Positions 1-11,300 of a DNA stretch of 64,000 nt are shown here, piece by piece (the stretch's first letter is position 1; the number at the start of each line of letters is the position of its first letter). The position numbers and the translations under genes were made by a program. The notes under the pieces were generated by a model. It was not told the DNA's origin. It was given only the letters and a program-made list of their open reading frames with translations, and made no database searches. Source of the stretch: Coccinella septempunctata (taxonomy: Eukaryota > Arthropoda > Insecta > Coleoptera > Coccinellidae); contig NC_058189.1 of assembly GCF_907165205.1 (NCBI RefSeq), positions 50,060,270 to 50,124,269 of the forward strand. The letters run 5' to 3'.

Positions 1-54
1 ATCTAACTGACGATGACAATAAAATAGGAATGTAAGTCATAAAAGTCTCACCTC

Positions 55-247
55 GGGTTTCATATTGATCAGGGAATCAACGCTTGATTGACCAACAGAA
101 GATGTCAATTTGTTTTCAATCGATAAATTATGTTCATACGTCCATTAAATTATTCTCAATTGCTACTCGTTCAATATATTCAGCAAAGAAAAGGTTTCAG
201 TTTTAGAAATCAAGCGTTGATCGCACAATCAAAGTTTTATGAAACCC
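55..247. mobile_element. Short TIR MITE, copy 1 of a three-copy family
   Basis: The left end reads GGGTTTCAT..TTGATC and the right end CAATCAAAGTTTTATGAAACCC without its first bases, so the termini are inverted repeats. The interior (CGTCCATT..AATTATT, TCAATTGCTACT) recurs at 22635-22877 and 46701-46941. This copy is about 190 bp and slightly internally deleted compared with the other two. No coding potential. Superfamily not determined. Confidence 0.65.
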
Positions 248-420
248 GCTGTGAAAATATCTTTCTTCGTCATACGAAATTTTGTTTAGTTATGACTTCA
301 TACACAAAACAGCCAAAGCGTTCAGCTTTTCTTGGCTTAATATGGTTCTTAGGTACCTAACTTTTCACCTTTTTCAAGCAAAAAAAGCTTCTCTCACCCG
401 AACAATTAGTCGCAGGTGTA

Positions 421-1041
421 TACAGGGTGGGCAAAATTCTTTGTCTACTGATGGAAACTCGAGAAATATGGAAGCTAGAAGAAAACGGATGACACATTCT
501 CGAGCTCTTTTTCAGAGAAACAAAGAATGGTGAAAACCGTTTTTGAGTTATTAGCCAAAAAAATGAAATTTTGACGATTTCGAAAAGTTCTCATAAGTTT
601 TTTGTCTTTGAAGTTATAGATCTGAAACTTGAACCTTCTACAGACCCTTTTTTACGTAGAATTCACTGACGAGCACCAAAAATTTTTTTATTTCGAAACA
701 TTAGGCGAACTTTCGTTTTTTTTTAATGCAAACTTTCATTGAATTTGTTATTTGTGAGTTGGAAAAAAAGATTCTGTCAGTAGAATCTACGTATAAAAGT
801 GACTAAGAAGGTAAGTTTCAGATATGTAACTTCAAACACAAAAAAGCTATGAGAACTTTTCGAATTCGTCAAAATCCAAATTTTTGATTATAACTCAAAA
901 CCTAGAAATGATAGGCCGGGTCTGTTTCCAGGTTTGGATTAGTCATGTAAAAAGAGCTGGAGAATGTGGAATCCGTTTTTTTTCTAGCTGCGATAGTTCT
1001 CGAGATCATCTCAGTAGACAACCAATTTTGCTCACCTTGTA
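421..1041. mobile_element. Foldback element with TACAGGGTGGGCAAAATT ends
   Basis: The left arm starts TACAGGGTGGGCAAAATTCT and is matched by an inverted right arm ending near 1041 (AATTTTGCTCACCTTGTA). The complementarity runs inward for roughly 250 bases on each side, including the TTCGAAAAGTTCTCAT segments. There is no ORF of interest. A truncated relative of the interior lies at 57290-57475. The TA at both tips suggests a Tc1/mariner-type target; this is inference. Confidence 0.7.
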
Positions 1042-3504
1042 AATAGAGCTATAGATACGAACTTCTGGACAAACATTTCTTGAATTGTGTTTTCGTAGGA
1101 ACCGAAGAAACACATCGCAACGATTCAGAATCTGGCTTCACCAAAATTTTTCACCTTCACGAAGTTTCAGTATAGAGTCCAAAGCGGCCGAAATAAGAGT
1201 GAAACAGGAAAATAGTAATGTATTTGGTCAGTTTTTTTTTATAATTAGGGAAAATCAGATGTAGATAGATATTAAAATATCTATGAAATACAAGTATTTC
1301 AGTTTCTATAATTCGTGCTAACAAAATTGTCCCCAAATTTGCCGCCCCCTGAAATCTGCCGCCCTAGGCTGCAGCCTACTCAGCCTCTATGGTAAATCCG
1401 CCACTGGTACGAAACATGACACACTGATACCATAGCCTTCCCCAGGCATCATACAGTTAAATATGAGTCCCCACCGAGTTATATAGGTATCAAATTATAT
1501 AACAATTTGCCCAATCGCTTGAAATCAATGAGTGGAAAATCTTTCAAGAGAGAAGTTGAGTTCCTTTCAACTAACAGGTGTTACTATAGTGTGGAGGAGT
1601 TCCTTAAGGACTCCATTTGTTGAATTTGTTATTTTTTTTTTCTCTTGTATTTGTCATAATATAAGACTTGTCCTATACATTTCTTAACGGTCCAAAAGGA
1701 TCAATGAATTTTATTTATTTATTTATATGATGAAACACTCTTTATAAACAAGTAATTGTTATGTACACTCGATAAATAATCGTCAGCCGGCACGATGCCG
1801 GTGGAATATGCGTCATTCGAACTGCATAAGGTGCAGCGCGCCAAAGGAAGCTGGTCACTGCCCTTGACTTTGGACCTGACTGACGCAGAATCCACCACAA
1901 TAAACGTGACTGACGTCCATTTTTACGTTGAATTTGATTAAAATCAAATTCCGACCACTTCAAACGCCTGACTGACGATGTTTCCACCATCGGGAACGTG
2001 ACTGACGCCCATTTTCACTCATAATCATGAATAATTTACATTATTACAAAGTTTCACGTGGAGATCAATCACTTTTTTTTGAGATTTTTCCGGCGAGTTT
2101 CACCGCCTCCCACGCCCACCGCTATTGGACTGACTGACTCGCGGACCTCATATGTACAAGTGGAGAACTACTCATCCTAAAAAATTCGTGTGAAGATCGA
2201 TCACTAGTTCAAAAGTGACGCCACCTCCCGGACTATATGAATCGATTTGAATTCAGTGGGAATTTCGCTTCCTACAAATGCAAAAATATCAGAACCATTA
2301 ATATCATCTGCAATATCATCTGCAAACATGAGATTATTGTTTGTGCATTGGTGAAAATGTGAAATTCCGGATTGTGAAATATGAGTTTTATTCTCAGAAA
2401 AGGAGAGTGTTCCTTTTCTTTATCTCAGTTATTCCATTTAGAATTCATTATTCTCTTTCATTATAATTATTCTCCTTAATTGTAATTATTCTCCTTAATT
2501 ACAATTAACTACAATTACTAGTAAGTCAGTATATCTACCCATTTCGGTAGTTTCATCTTTGTGGGCTGATTCGCCTCCTATAGCGAATATGCTGATAGAT
2601 ATAGGCAGTGAACTCAAAAACTCGAGACTTTCAGAGTTCACTGGATATACGTCTACTAAATCAGTCTAGAAACCTGAAAGTCCTGAGGCATGTTTCTAAA
2701 GGTTACATTATAATTCGAAAACTATGAGTAACAGAGTTGAATTGACTTTTTCTATTTCCAAGAGGATTCCTCAATATGTTCAAACACTCTTCAGGTCAAA
2801 ACAACCCTAATTTTCTTTCAGAATGATGGAAAAATTAAATGTTTCCCATTGTTGTATTCTAGCTAAACTGGATGTTTTGACCAATTTATTTTATCCCTCT
2901 CTCGGTGATTTTTCTCTTTCAAGTGAAACCAGCAATAACGTTTCTTTGCGAAAGGAAAGTCGTGTGGCATCAAACATTAAAACTGCCGTTTGTACACACT
3001 GATTTATGCAAGCCGATGGGCACATTGGCCGCACAGTCTTGCACGTTTCACTGTAGTATCTATTGCGCGTGATCAGAAATATTCGCCATCTGCAATGAGC
3101 TCAAGAAGGCCAACGCTGCGCCCGCGCAGGTGCGAGTTGAAATCCCTCCAAAATCTCGAAAACTGTAAAGAAGCCGACTTCTTTCATCTTAATTTGAAAT
3201 TATGAAAAGTTTTCATCCTCATTATTAATAGTTTTTTTTTTATATTTTCAGGTGTCAATGGTGTGTGCTAGTTGAACGAATCGAGTGATGTGATTCAACG
3301 AGCAGCTTATCGTGACATGACGGATTCAACTGAATTTTTTCTGTAAAAGTAGTGCATCTGGATGTTAACATGGGAACAATTCCAATTGTTTTGTTCCTCG
3401 TTTGGATAAACCTAAGGATGGAGTACGTGCTGACAGCACTACCTCCTGTTATTCGCATTGGTAAGTCTGCATTTTGCCCATATTTCTCCTATACTAGAAA
3501 CAAG
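1042..3504. other. Intergenic stretch, no gene seen
   Basis: AT-rich sequence with decayed repeat traces. Around 1330-1400 there is a GCCGCCCCCT / GCCGCCCTAGG stretch of the kind seen at repeat ends. Around 1800-2010 the short word GTGACTGACG recurs several times in degenerate form. The short open frames here have no recognisable protein similarity and lack splice context. Confidence 0.4.
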
Positions 3505-4655
3505 ATACTCCTATTTGTAAGTGTATTGTCGTATGGTTGTTGTGGCCCATGCGGATGACCTTGTCCTACTGATCAGAGTTAAGGCAATCAGTGTCATTTT
3601 CGATCTGATGCAGATTGCTCTGCGTATGATTGAACGATGGTGATTAGAGTACGAGCTCTGGGTTAATCCGGGTAAAACGGAGATAGTTCTTTTTACAAGG
3701 AAGAGGATGCCCCGCAACATCAAGCTTCCTAGCTTGTTTTGAATTGGGCTCACTCTATTCGAGCAAGTCCGATATCTCGGTGTGAAAGTGGACCACAAAC
3801 TACTATGGAACAAACACATTGAGACTCAATCGAGTGAGGCCAATATAAGTTTTTGGTGTATTTGGAGAGTACTTGTTAAGGGATGGGGCTTCAAACCACA
3901 CATTATGCACTGGTTTCATACTGTAGAGGTGAGGCCTATCCTTACCTACGCATGTCTGGTGTGATGGACTTACATGGGGAAGAACCGTAGCCGTACATTA
4001 TGTCTAGATGTCAAAGGATAGAAAGTCTAAGCATTACACAGGCGCTCTGAGATCCACCCCTACGGTAGCCATGAGTGTCTGTTTGAATTACCTTCTTTAC
4101 ACCTTGCAGTTACAGAGGTGGCTACGAAGGCAGCTCTTAGAGTTTGGGAACAGGGACAATGGCGTTATAGTCGACTGTTCAGGGGGCACGCGAGGGCTCT
4201 CAAGATGGTGGAGGATGCCAAAGCATCGCTTCTACATAGAGGGGACCGCGCGGGCACCAGCTTCTACTTTGCCGAATCCTACAAGGTAATTGTTCCTGAC
4301 AGAGACCTATGGTCTACACCCAACAGTCTTTTTGTGTCTGAAGGCCCTACTTGGTTCATCGATGGCTCTGTGATGCCCACAGGGACTGGAGTGGGAATTA
4401 TGAGCCCTGTTTCAACCTGTTCATCCCCCTAGGGAATGGAGCACAGGAAGAGGTCTCAGGCAGTCGAGGATTCTCATTGGGAGACCGTTTTCTAAGCCTG
4501 AGGTCAAAAACTCCTCGCTCTTGAGAGCCAATAGCTGAGTCTGGTGACTAGAGCAATAACTGAACATCTGTTTAACACTTAAATAGAATGGGACTGACCG
4601 GCTGTTTGTGCCGCTGATGCAGGAGCACTGATGAAACAGTTGAGTCCAAGATAAA
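3505..4655 (+). pseudogene. Decayed LINE ORF2 fragment: RT, RNase H and terminal zinc finger
   Basis: Remains of a non-LTR retrotransposon polyprotein in order, with stops and frameshifts. An ADDLVLL motif (reverse transcriptase catalytic Asp pair) lies near 3575. It is followed by NPGKTEIVLFTRKR and LGVKVDHKLLWNKH, the conserved post-catalytic segment with its 'LGV' motif. An RNase H start, TWFIDGSV with its Asp, lies near 4350. A region resembling HLxRMGLTxxLCRxC..DETVES, the CCHC finger usual after RNase H in such LINEs, lies near 4570-4640. The domain order fits RNase H-bearing R1/LOA/I-group LINEs; the exact clade is not determined. Not functional. Confidence 0.75.
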
Positions 4656-4819
4656 CTCATTTCCGTATTATTTATTTCATCCTCTGATTTCTTTTGGAAA
4701 TAATGAAATTGCTCTTGAACCTACATCTTGAATAATTCTTAGTACCTTTGTACACTTGGCTGCCAATTGATGGTTACGTTTAGGCAATCGCTTTTAAGAA
4801 AAATATATAAGTATAAAAA

Positions 4820-4825
4820 TTTATT
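4820..4825 (-). terminator. Polyadenylation signal candidate for ZIP gene A
   Basis: AATAAA on the minus strand about 100 bases beyond the stop codon of gene A at 4924-4926. Position and orientation fit a 3' UTR end. No transcript evidence. Confidence 0.5.
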
Positions 4826-4923
4826 GTGGAGTGCTTCATTAGTGAATAAATGTGTCACATAAAAGAATTGAACAAATCATGCTTTCATACTGCCACATAA
4901 TCTTTCAAACGAAATTCAATTAT

Positions 4924-5378
4924 TCAGGCGATTCCATGTGTGTGGTTGATGTCCTTAGGCTTTTTGAATTTGTGTGCATCTCGAAACTGATAATATTCCA
5001 AGTAGCACATAAACGAGAATCCAACCAGCATAAAGAAGTTTCTGAAGAATTTGTTGCATTGCTTTTTTTTCTCTTTCGATAATACCTCAAAGAATGTTAT
5101 GTATAGAATATTTCCAGCTGATAATGCCTCCATAAATGTGTTGATTTTTTCCCTTTCTCTGAAATTCAAATCGGCCAAGTTCACCAGCATTCCCATTATG
5201 ACCCCTAAGGGAGTTGTCAAGGCTAAAACGGCGTAATGGCCTAAAATTATCTTCCTGGGGGTCCTGGCTATTATAAAATTAATTCCTAGGCAGGTGAGTG
5301 TTGTTATTGAGTGTATTGCCATGCCAATGGACAAGTAGGCTATGTTGAGTACTTGGCACTGAAGTCCTATTGCCAGAC
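4924..5378 (-). CDS. ZIP gene A exon 4 (TM4 end to C-terminus)
   Basis: Acceptor TTCACAG|GTCTGG completes the Gly codon and continues LAIGLQ. The exon carries TM5 to TM8 and ends KDINHTHGIA-stop. The short extracellular tail with two His residues is typical of ZIP C-termini in length. Confidence 0.9.
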
Positions 5379-8300
5379 CTGTGAAAAAATCAATTGTTGT
5401 TAAAATTGAATATTCCCATTTTTCTATGAAGTAACGAGGTATATGATGAAATAATCGGATTTGGATAGATTGTAGGTGTACTTGCACTATATTAATTATA
5501 ACAAAAATTGTCTAGAACACACAAATTTGTTTTATATCAAAATGTTCGAGGTTTAAGGACCTCAATTGCTTGACTTCAAGTTTAACACATGGTGATCATG
5601 ATATATTGTTCATTTGCGAATCTTGGTTGAATAATGGAATTAGATATTTTGAAATTGTTAATATCTGTGAATAAACCATATTCAGATTAGATGGTTCTTC
5701 AACAGCAAGTCATACACATGACGGTGGTAGGCACCATTATCCGTCGGTGTCTTGCATCCCAAATGGCTACAAATTACTGAATATGTACCAAAGTGATGCT
5801 GAAGATGTCTGAGTTCAATTAATTGTCTTATGCTGCGTATGGGTATATTCCTCTAGGAGACATTGCAGTGTCAAAACCTGAATATCAAAATATGTCACTA
5901 AATGTATATCAAAGCCATAAATTTTTATATAAAATAATTACTACAAAATACCCCCATCAGCTTAATTTGAAATACTAATTGTTTATTACATTTTAAAGAA
6001 GTAATCGAATAACAAATACCAATATACATATATTTGTAGTCAAATCACGAATTTTATTTACGAATGATTGTGTGTTCACCACACCTCATGGAAACTGGGC
6101 AAATCAAGGATTTTTTTCACGTAATGAAGTGAAGTTCCTAGAAATCTAAATGAAAAGCTCACTTTCCTAAAGTGCAGATGGTAAATTGGGAATTGGAAAT
6201 TGAATTCTATTCACCGAGATCACACGAAACATCGAAAGCATACTGAATATATTCGACGCGATCTTTTTGCATCGGTATAATTTATGTATGCATTCGGGGA
6301 ATAAGATTTCTCTTATTCAAAGTGTTCTCAGCATCTTTTCCGAAGAGTGGCAAATTGTCAATTTCCTGTAATACACGTGTGCATTAGGTCACACATCTCT
6401 TCGATGTCTTTTTTACAAAATGATCAACCGTGATAAAATAAAGACGAAAAAGGTAACAAAACTGTATGTGGATTTTCCCTAGCATACCCATACAAATTCT
6501 TCAAATTAAATATAAATAAAAAATCAGCATATTAATTTGTGTTCAATCCCACTAGTGTGATCGAGATCCCTTTTTCTTCAAAAATCGATCGTAATTTTTC
6601 ATAATAATGCCTAATAGATTCTCGCATCAAGAATACCTATAATATATTGTTCTTTTAAGATTTTTGTGACAGTAATGGAGCGACTGTTCAGAAATATCAA
6701 TGAAGGTTCCCTAATAGAATAAGATAACCACCTAAAATTTTCTCTTCAGCCTTTGATTATATTCGTGAACAGGATAACTTTCCTACTACTAAATTATATG
6801 ATATCCAAGAAATAAAGCACAAAAATACGGAATTCTTTAAATGAATATAGGCAATGGCGAATCGCATGCCTGCCCCCCTAGATCACCAGATTTCATTCTT
6901 GTCGATTATTTCGTTTGATGATATTTTAAATCTTTTGTTTATTGAAATTGGAAGCGAAGGATATTCTGACACAAAGTTGCCTGCAGTTAGATCCGTAATG
7001 ATCCAGAAATGATAAAAAAGCTATTAGACATGAATTGAAAAGAACGAGGACGTGCATCGAGTGAAACGTTGGCCTTTTTGTCTTTTTTTCCTAATCCATT
7101 CTGAAAAATTCTTGAAATAATTTGTTAGAATATCGAAAGATGCAAATTTTCAATCTGTGCAACAGACAATTTTTGAATTCGATTCAAACAAAAATTTTTA
7201 AAAGTCAAATCTACTGATACTCATCGAAAATTTTCTGCTTTTTATGAATATTCTAATCAAATTTCAATATTCCATCATACATGATGTTGAAAATCAGCTT
7301 ACAAAAGTCCTATATTCTTCTAATAGTCCGAGAGCTGGCGACGAAAATCGGCAACAGTTTCGTAATGGCTAATAAATAAATATTAGTTAGTTTTGGTGAT
7401 GGACATGAGTCAGCACCCACTCTCAAGGTCAGATAGTGGAACAACTGGCGGCGACGCTCTTTGATTTATGTAAAATTACAATATTCGTACTTTGGGTGAC
7501 TGCTGACTGCCTCTGTTCAATTGATATGTGGTCTGACTATTTTATTCTCAAATAATATATGATATTTGAGCAATAAATGCATTTTCAGCCATTACAAATC
7601 TCTTGAAACGACATCGTTAAGGCAGCAACTTCTGTGGGGTACTGACCCACCGCGTTTCACTAAAGTTCTGACCACTTTCTCAAGTTTTCTGTTCTATAAA
7701 CTAGCTGAGTGACAATTTTCAATCATCACAAAATAATTGTATAGTATGTTGAAATTTTATATACCTACATCAATGCGCGTCGCCGCTAGGTGTTCCACTA
7801 CCTGATCTTGGGAGTGGGTGCTGACTTATGTACAGGGTGGGCAAAATTGGTGATACCTGAACTACAACTTTTTAACCCAACGAGATAGAGGAAAATGAAT
7901 GTACCTACCATTGATGTCGTCCTTTTTCGAGAAACTAATAATGCCATCAACTGCATTCCTCTATCTCCTTTTGTTTTTGAGTTATAGGTCAAAATTTAAA
8001 TTTGGGCGATTTCAACTTTGGTCATTATCTCCGTTTCTGTTTGTGCTAGGATGTTGAAATGAAAATATTATACAGGCACTTTTTTTATAGCTATCCAGTG
8101 GCGTACTATGATTTTTCCTACAGGTTTATTTGCTGAGCTATAACATAATGTTTTTTCTTAAGGAAACAGTAGTTTGAAATGACTTAGAAAGAATCGCCAT
8201 TTTTTCGCTGTTTCAGAAATGTATAATACAACGTCCTCAGTCTTTCAGTCCTCAGTCCTCAGTCTTTCTAAGTCATTATTTCAACCTACTGTTTTCATAA

Positions 8301-11300
8301 GAAAAAACACATCTTTATGTTGTAGTTCAGCATATATACCTGTTGGAAAAAATCATAGTACGCCACTGGATTGCTATCAAAAAATGTTTTCATTTCAACA
8401 TCCTAGCCAGAAACGGACATAATCACCAAAGTTGAAATTTTAATTTTGACCTATAACTCGAAAACAAAAGAAGATAGAGGACTGAAGTTGATGGCATTAT
8501 TAGTTTCTCAAAAAAAGACGACCGTAATGTGCCATGCATTTTTCTCTATCTCGTTGGGTTGAAGAAGTTGGAGTTCAGGTATCACCAATTTTGCCCACCT
8601 TGTACACTCTCAATACTAAATCATATTTAATTATGAGCCATTACAAAACTCTTGCCGATTTTCGTTGTCAGCTCTCGGACTATAAAATGCACCTGGATTT
8701 TTTTATCTGTTTAAACATGAATCGATTGACCAAATATCAATTGAAGTACTGGAGGGTTCGAAAGTTTTAAGTAAGTAATTTAAATTATTATCTCGGCTAT
8801 GGAGTTCATTAGACCTATCTATACATATATGTTTTGTGGACTCGTCTAGGGTAGCTCTAACTCAAGTTAACATGTACATTTACCAATGAAACATTTGTAT
8901 AATTGACAAATATCTCCTTTCTTCATTTAATAAACTTGAGCATAATTTCGATATGAGTAGAGTAAAATATCAGAACGTATACGATAGAGGAGGCTTTTGA
9001 TAATCAAAAAACGTGACACAAAAATTTTTTGAAGAGAATATCGATATCAAAAAAAAGATTGCATATTTTATGTACACCTTGAAACATTTTCATGAAAAAA
9101 TAGTTGTTTACATTTAACTTACTTATTATGTGTTTATTTTTATTATCTTTTCAGAATTATCCATTTTTATTTTAATAAACACTCTTTATTCAGATCTCAG
9201 TCAGGTGAATATTGGCTTTATTTCATTACAAGTTTAAAAGAAGCCTCAAGAAATCTTGCAAAGATCTCTTCGCGAAGCAAGTACAAGGTGCGTAACGTAA
9301 AATACCAGTAAGTTTTTAAACTCACCTTCGAAGAAAGCGTGAACTCCTACAGCCACTTCCGTGAACAAGAATCTGACGAAATTTTTTGCATCTATAACGA
9401 CAACGGTGGTTTTGGAATCGGAAGATCGTTCGACATCGATTGTTTGTGTTATTTCTATTGGTTTGGACTTTTGGCAACTTTCCAAATGGTTACTAATACT
9501 GGAGATAACTGTTTCACTCCTGTTGCTGATCTGAAAACAGAAGTCACAATCAGGTATTTTAGCCTCACTTATTGCCGAAATCATATACCGGCAAATAATA
9601 GTACACCGAATATAATATAGGGGACGATGGGGAAATTGCGGACGCTGAAGGAAAATTAAGTATAACTTAACAGTTCAATTTTATTAATTTATTAATCTTT
9701 GGTTAGTCAACTATAAAATCATCATTTATGTTAGCAAATGCTAATTTTGACCCCCTTTATAATATAATGATAATGTCCGATGATGAATGCCAAAGGAAGA
9801 ATAAGAGCATAGAACCCATGCTCTGTGCACCCTGTGCTTCTATGTAACCTGCTTTCTCTATGCATAGGTCTAAGGGAGAATTACCCGACCTTCCTTGCCG
9901 AGTGGTAGGCTTTTTTACCGGATCCTTTGTTAGAGCACCGCCACGTGCGAGATAACCGTCCGCCATTTTACTTTGTAAATAAAAGCTTTCGCCCACGATA
10001 CAAATTGAGTTTTTATTTCTTACATCAGAAGTGCGATTAAATTTCTTCTTTCGAAAGAAGAAATTGAGGACCCTATTGTGTGAGTGAAAATCGTTTGGGT
10101 TTTGTGAGAATCTGCAAGAGTAAGCCAAAATGGATCAGCAAAATCTCAACAACGCTCCCCAAGAAAGTGAAGCCATTTCGGTAATGCGGATAAGGGAGAA
10201 CCAGGCCCAACTTCAAATGAAGATGATGGAGCTGCTAGCCAACATGTCTAGTTCAAGGAACGACACCGACCACGTGGTGACCGCACAATTATCGTTAGCC
10301 CAGTTTGACCCCGACGATACACCCTTTTCTACCAAGGAGTGGATTGAGGAAGTAGATCGAAATGAACTCGAAACAGGTATGTCTGATACTGTTGTAGTAT
10401 CAAAAGCTGGACAAGCCCTGAAAGGCCGTGCAGCTAAATTTTATCAAAATTGGAAACCGATTCTTAGAAATTGGTCAACATTTTCTAGGGATTTAGAGAT
10501 AGCGTTCCCTGAGAAAGGAACTCCGGCTACGAGGCTTAAAGTGAGCATGTTGATAAGTAGCGCAAATTTTAGTTCGTTAGAAGAGTATGCTCATGCCAAG
10601 TTGAATTCGATCAGGAAACTTTGTGAAAAGTTTCCGTGGGAAATAGTGTTGAGCTTGATAGCACATGATATCACAAATGTAGAAGTTAAGAATAGATTAT
10701 TAGTGCAAGAACCTAAGAATGAAATGCAGCAGCTGAAATTGCCTTCTTCATAGGATTCCGACGCTCCATATTAGTCTCAGATAATAGTAGAAAACTAGAA
10801 AAATGAAGCAGCTACTGAAAACAGAATCAGACAAAACCTTTCATGGGAGTTGTAGGAACTGTAGAAAATTTGGGCATAAAAAGTTTGATTGTGAGGAAAC
10901 GTTGTTTTAATTCTGATCCAGAAAAATCCAGTTTTGAATGTAATTTCTGTAATAGAAAGAGACATACAGAAGATTTGTATTTTGTTAAGAAAAAGAAAGA
11001 AACAAATTCAGTCAAACTTTAGTTACCCAGTGTTCGTAAAAATCAATTAGCACATTGGATCTGAATCTAGACTTGTCAGGATTGGACGAGCGATTAGTAA
11101 AGTATTGAATAAATCGAATATTGTGAAATAACAAAAATTTTCAAGCATGTCGACTAACTTAGTCGGAACATAACTAGTGAAAATAAGATACTGGCGCTTT
11201 GTTATGTTTCAGGAAAATCAAAACCAATTGCAAAGGTTTGATCTGTTTTGTACGTAAATTCTTATGAATATTCACACAAGACAAGCGCTCTCAAGAATGT

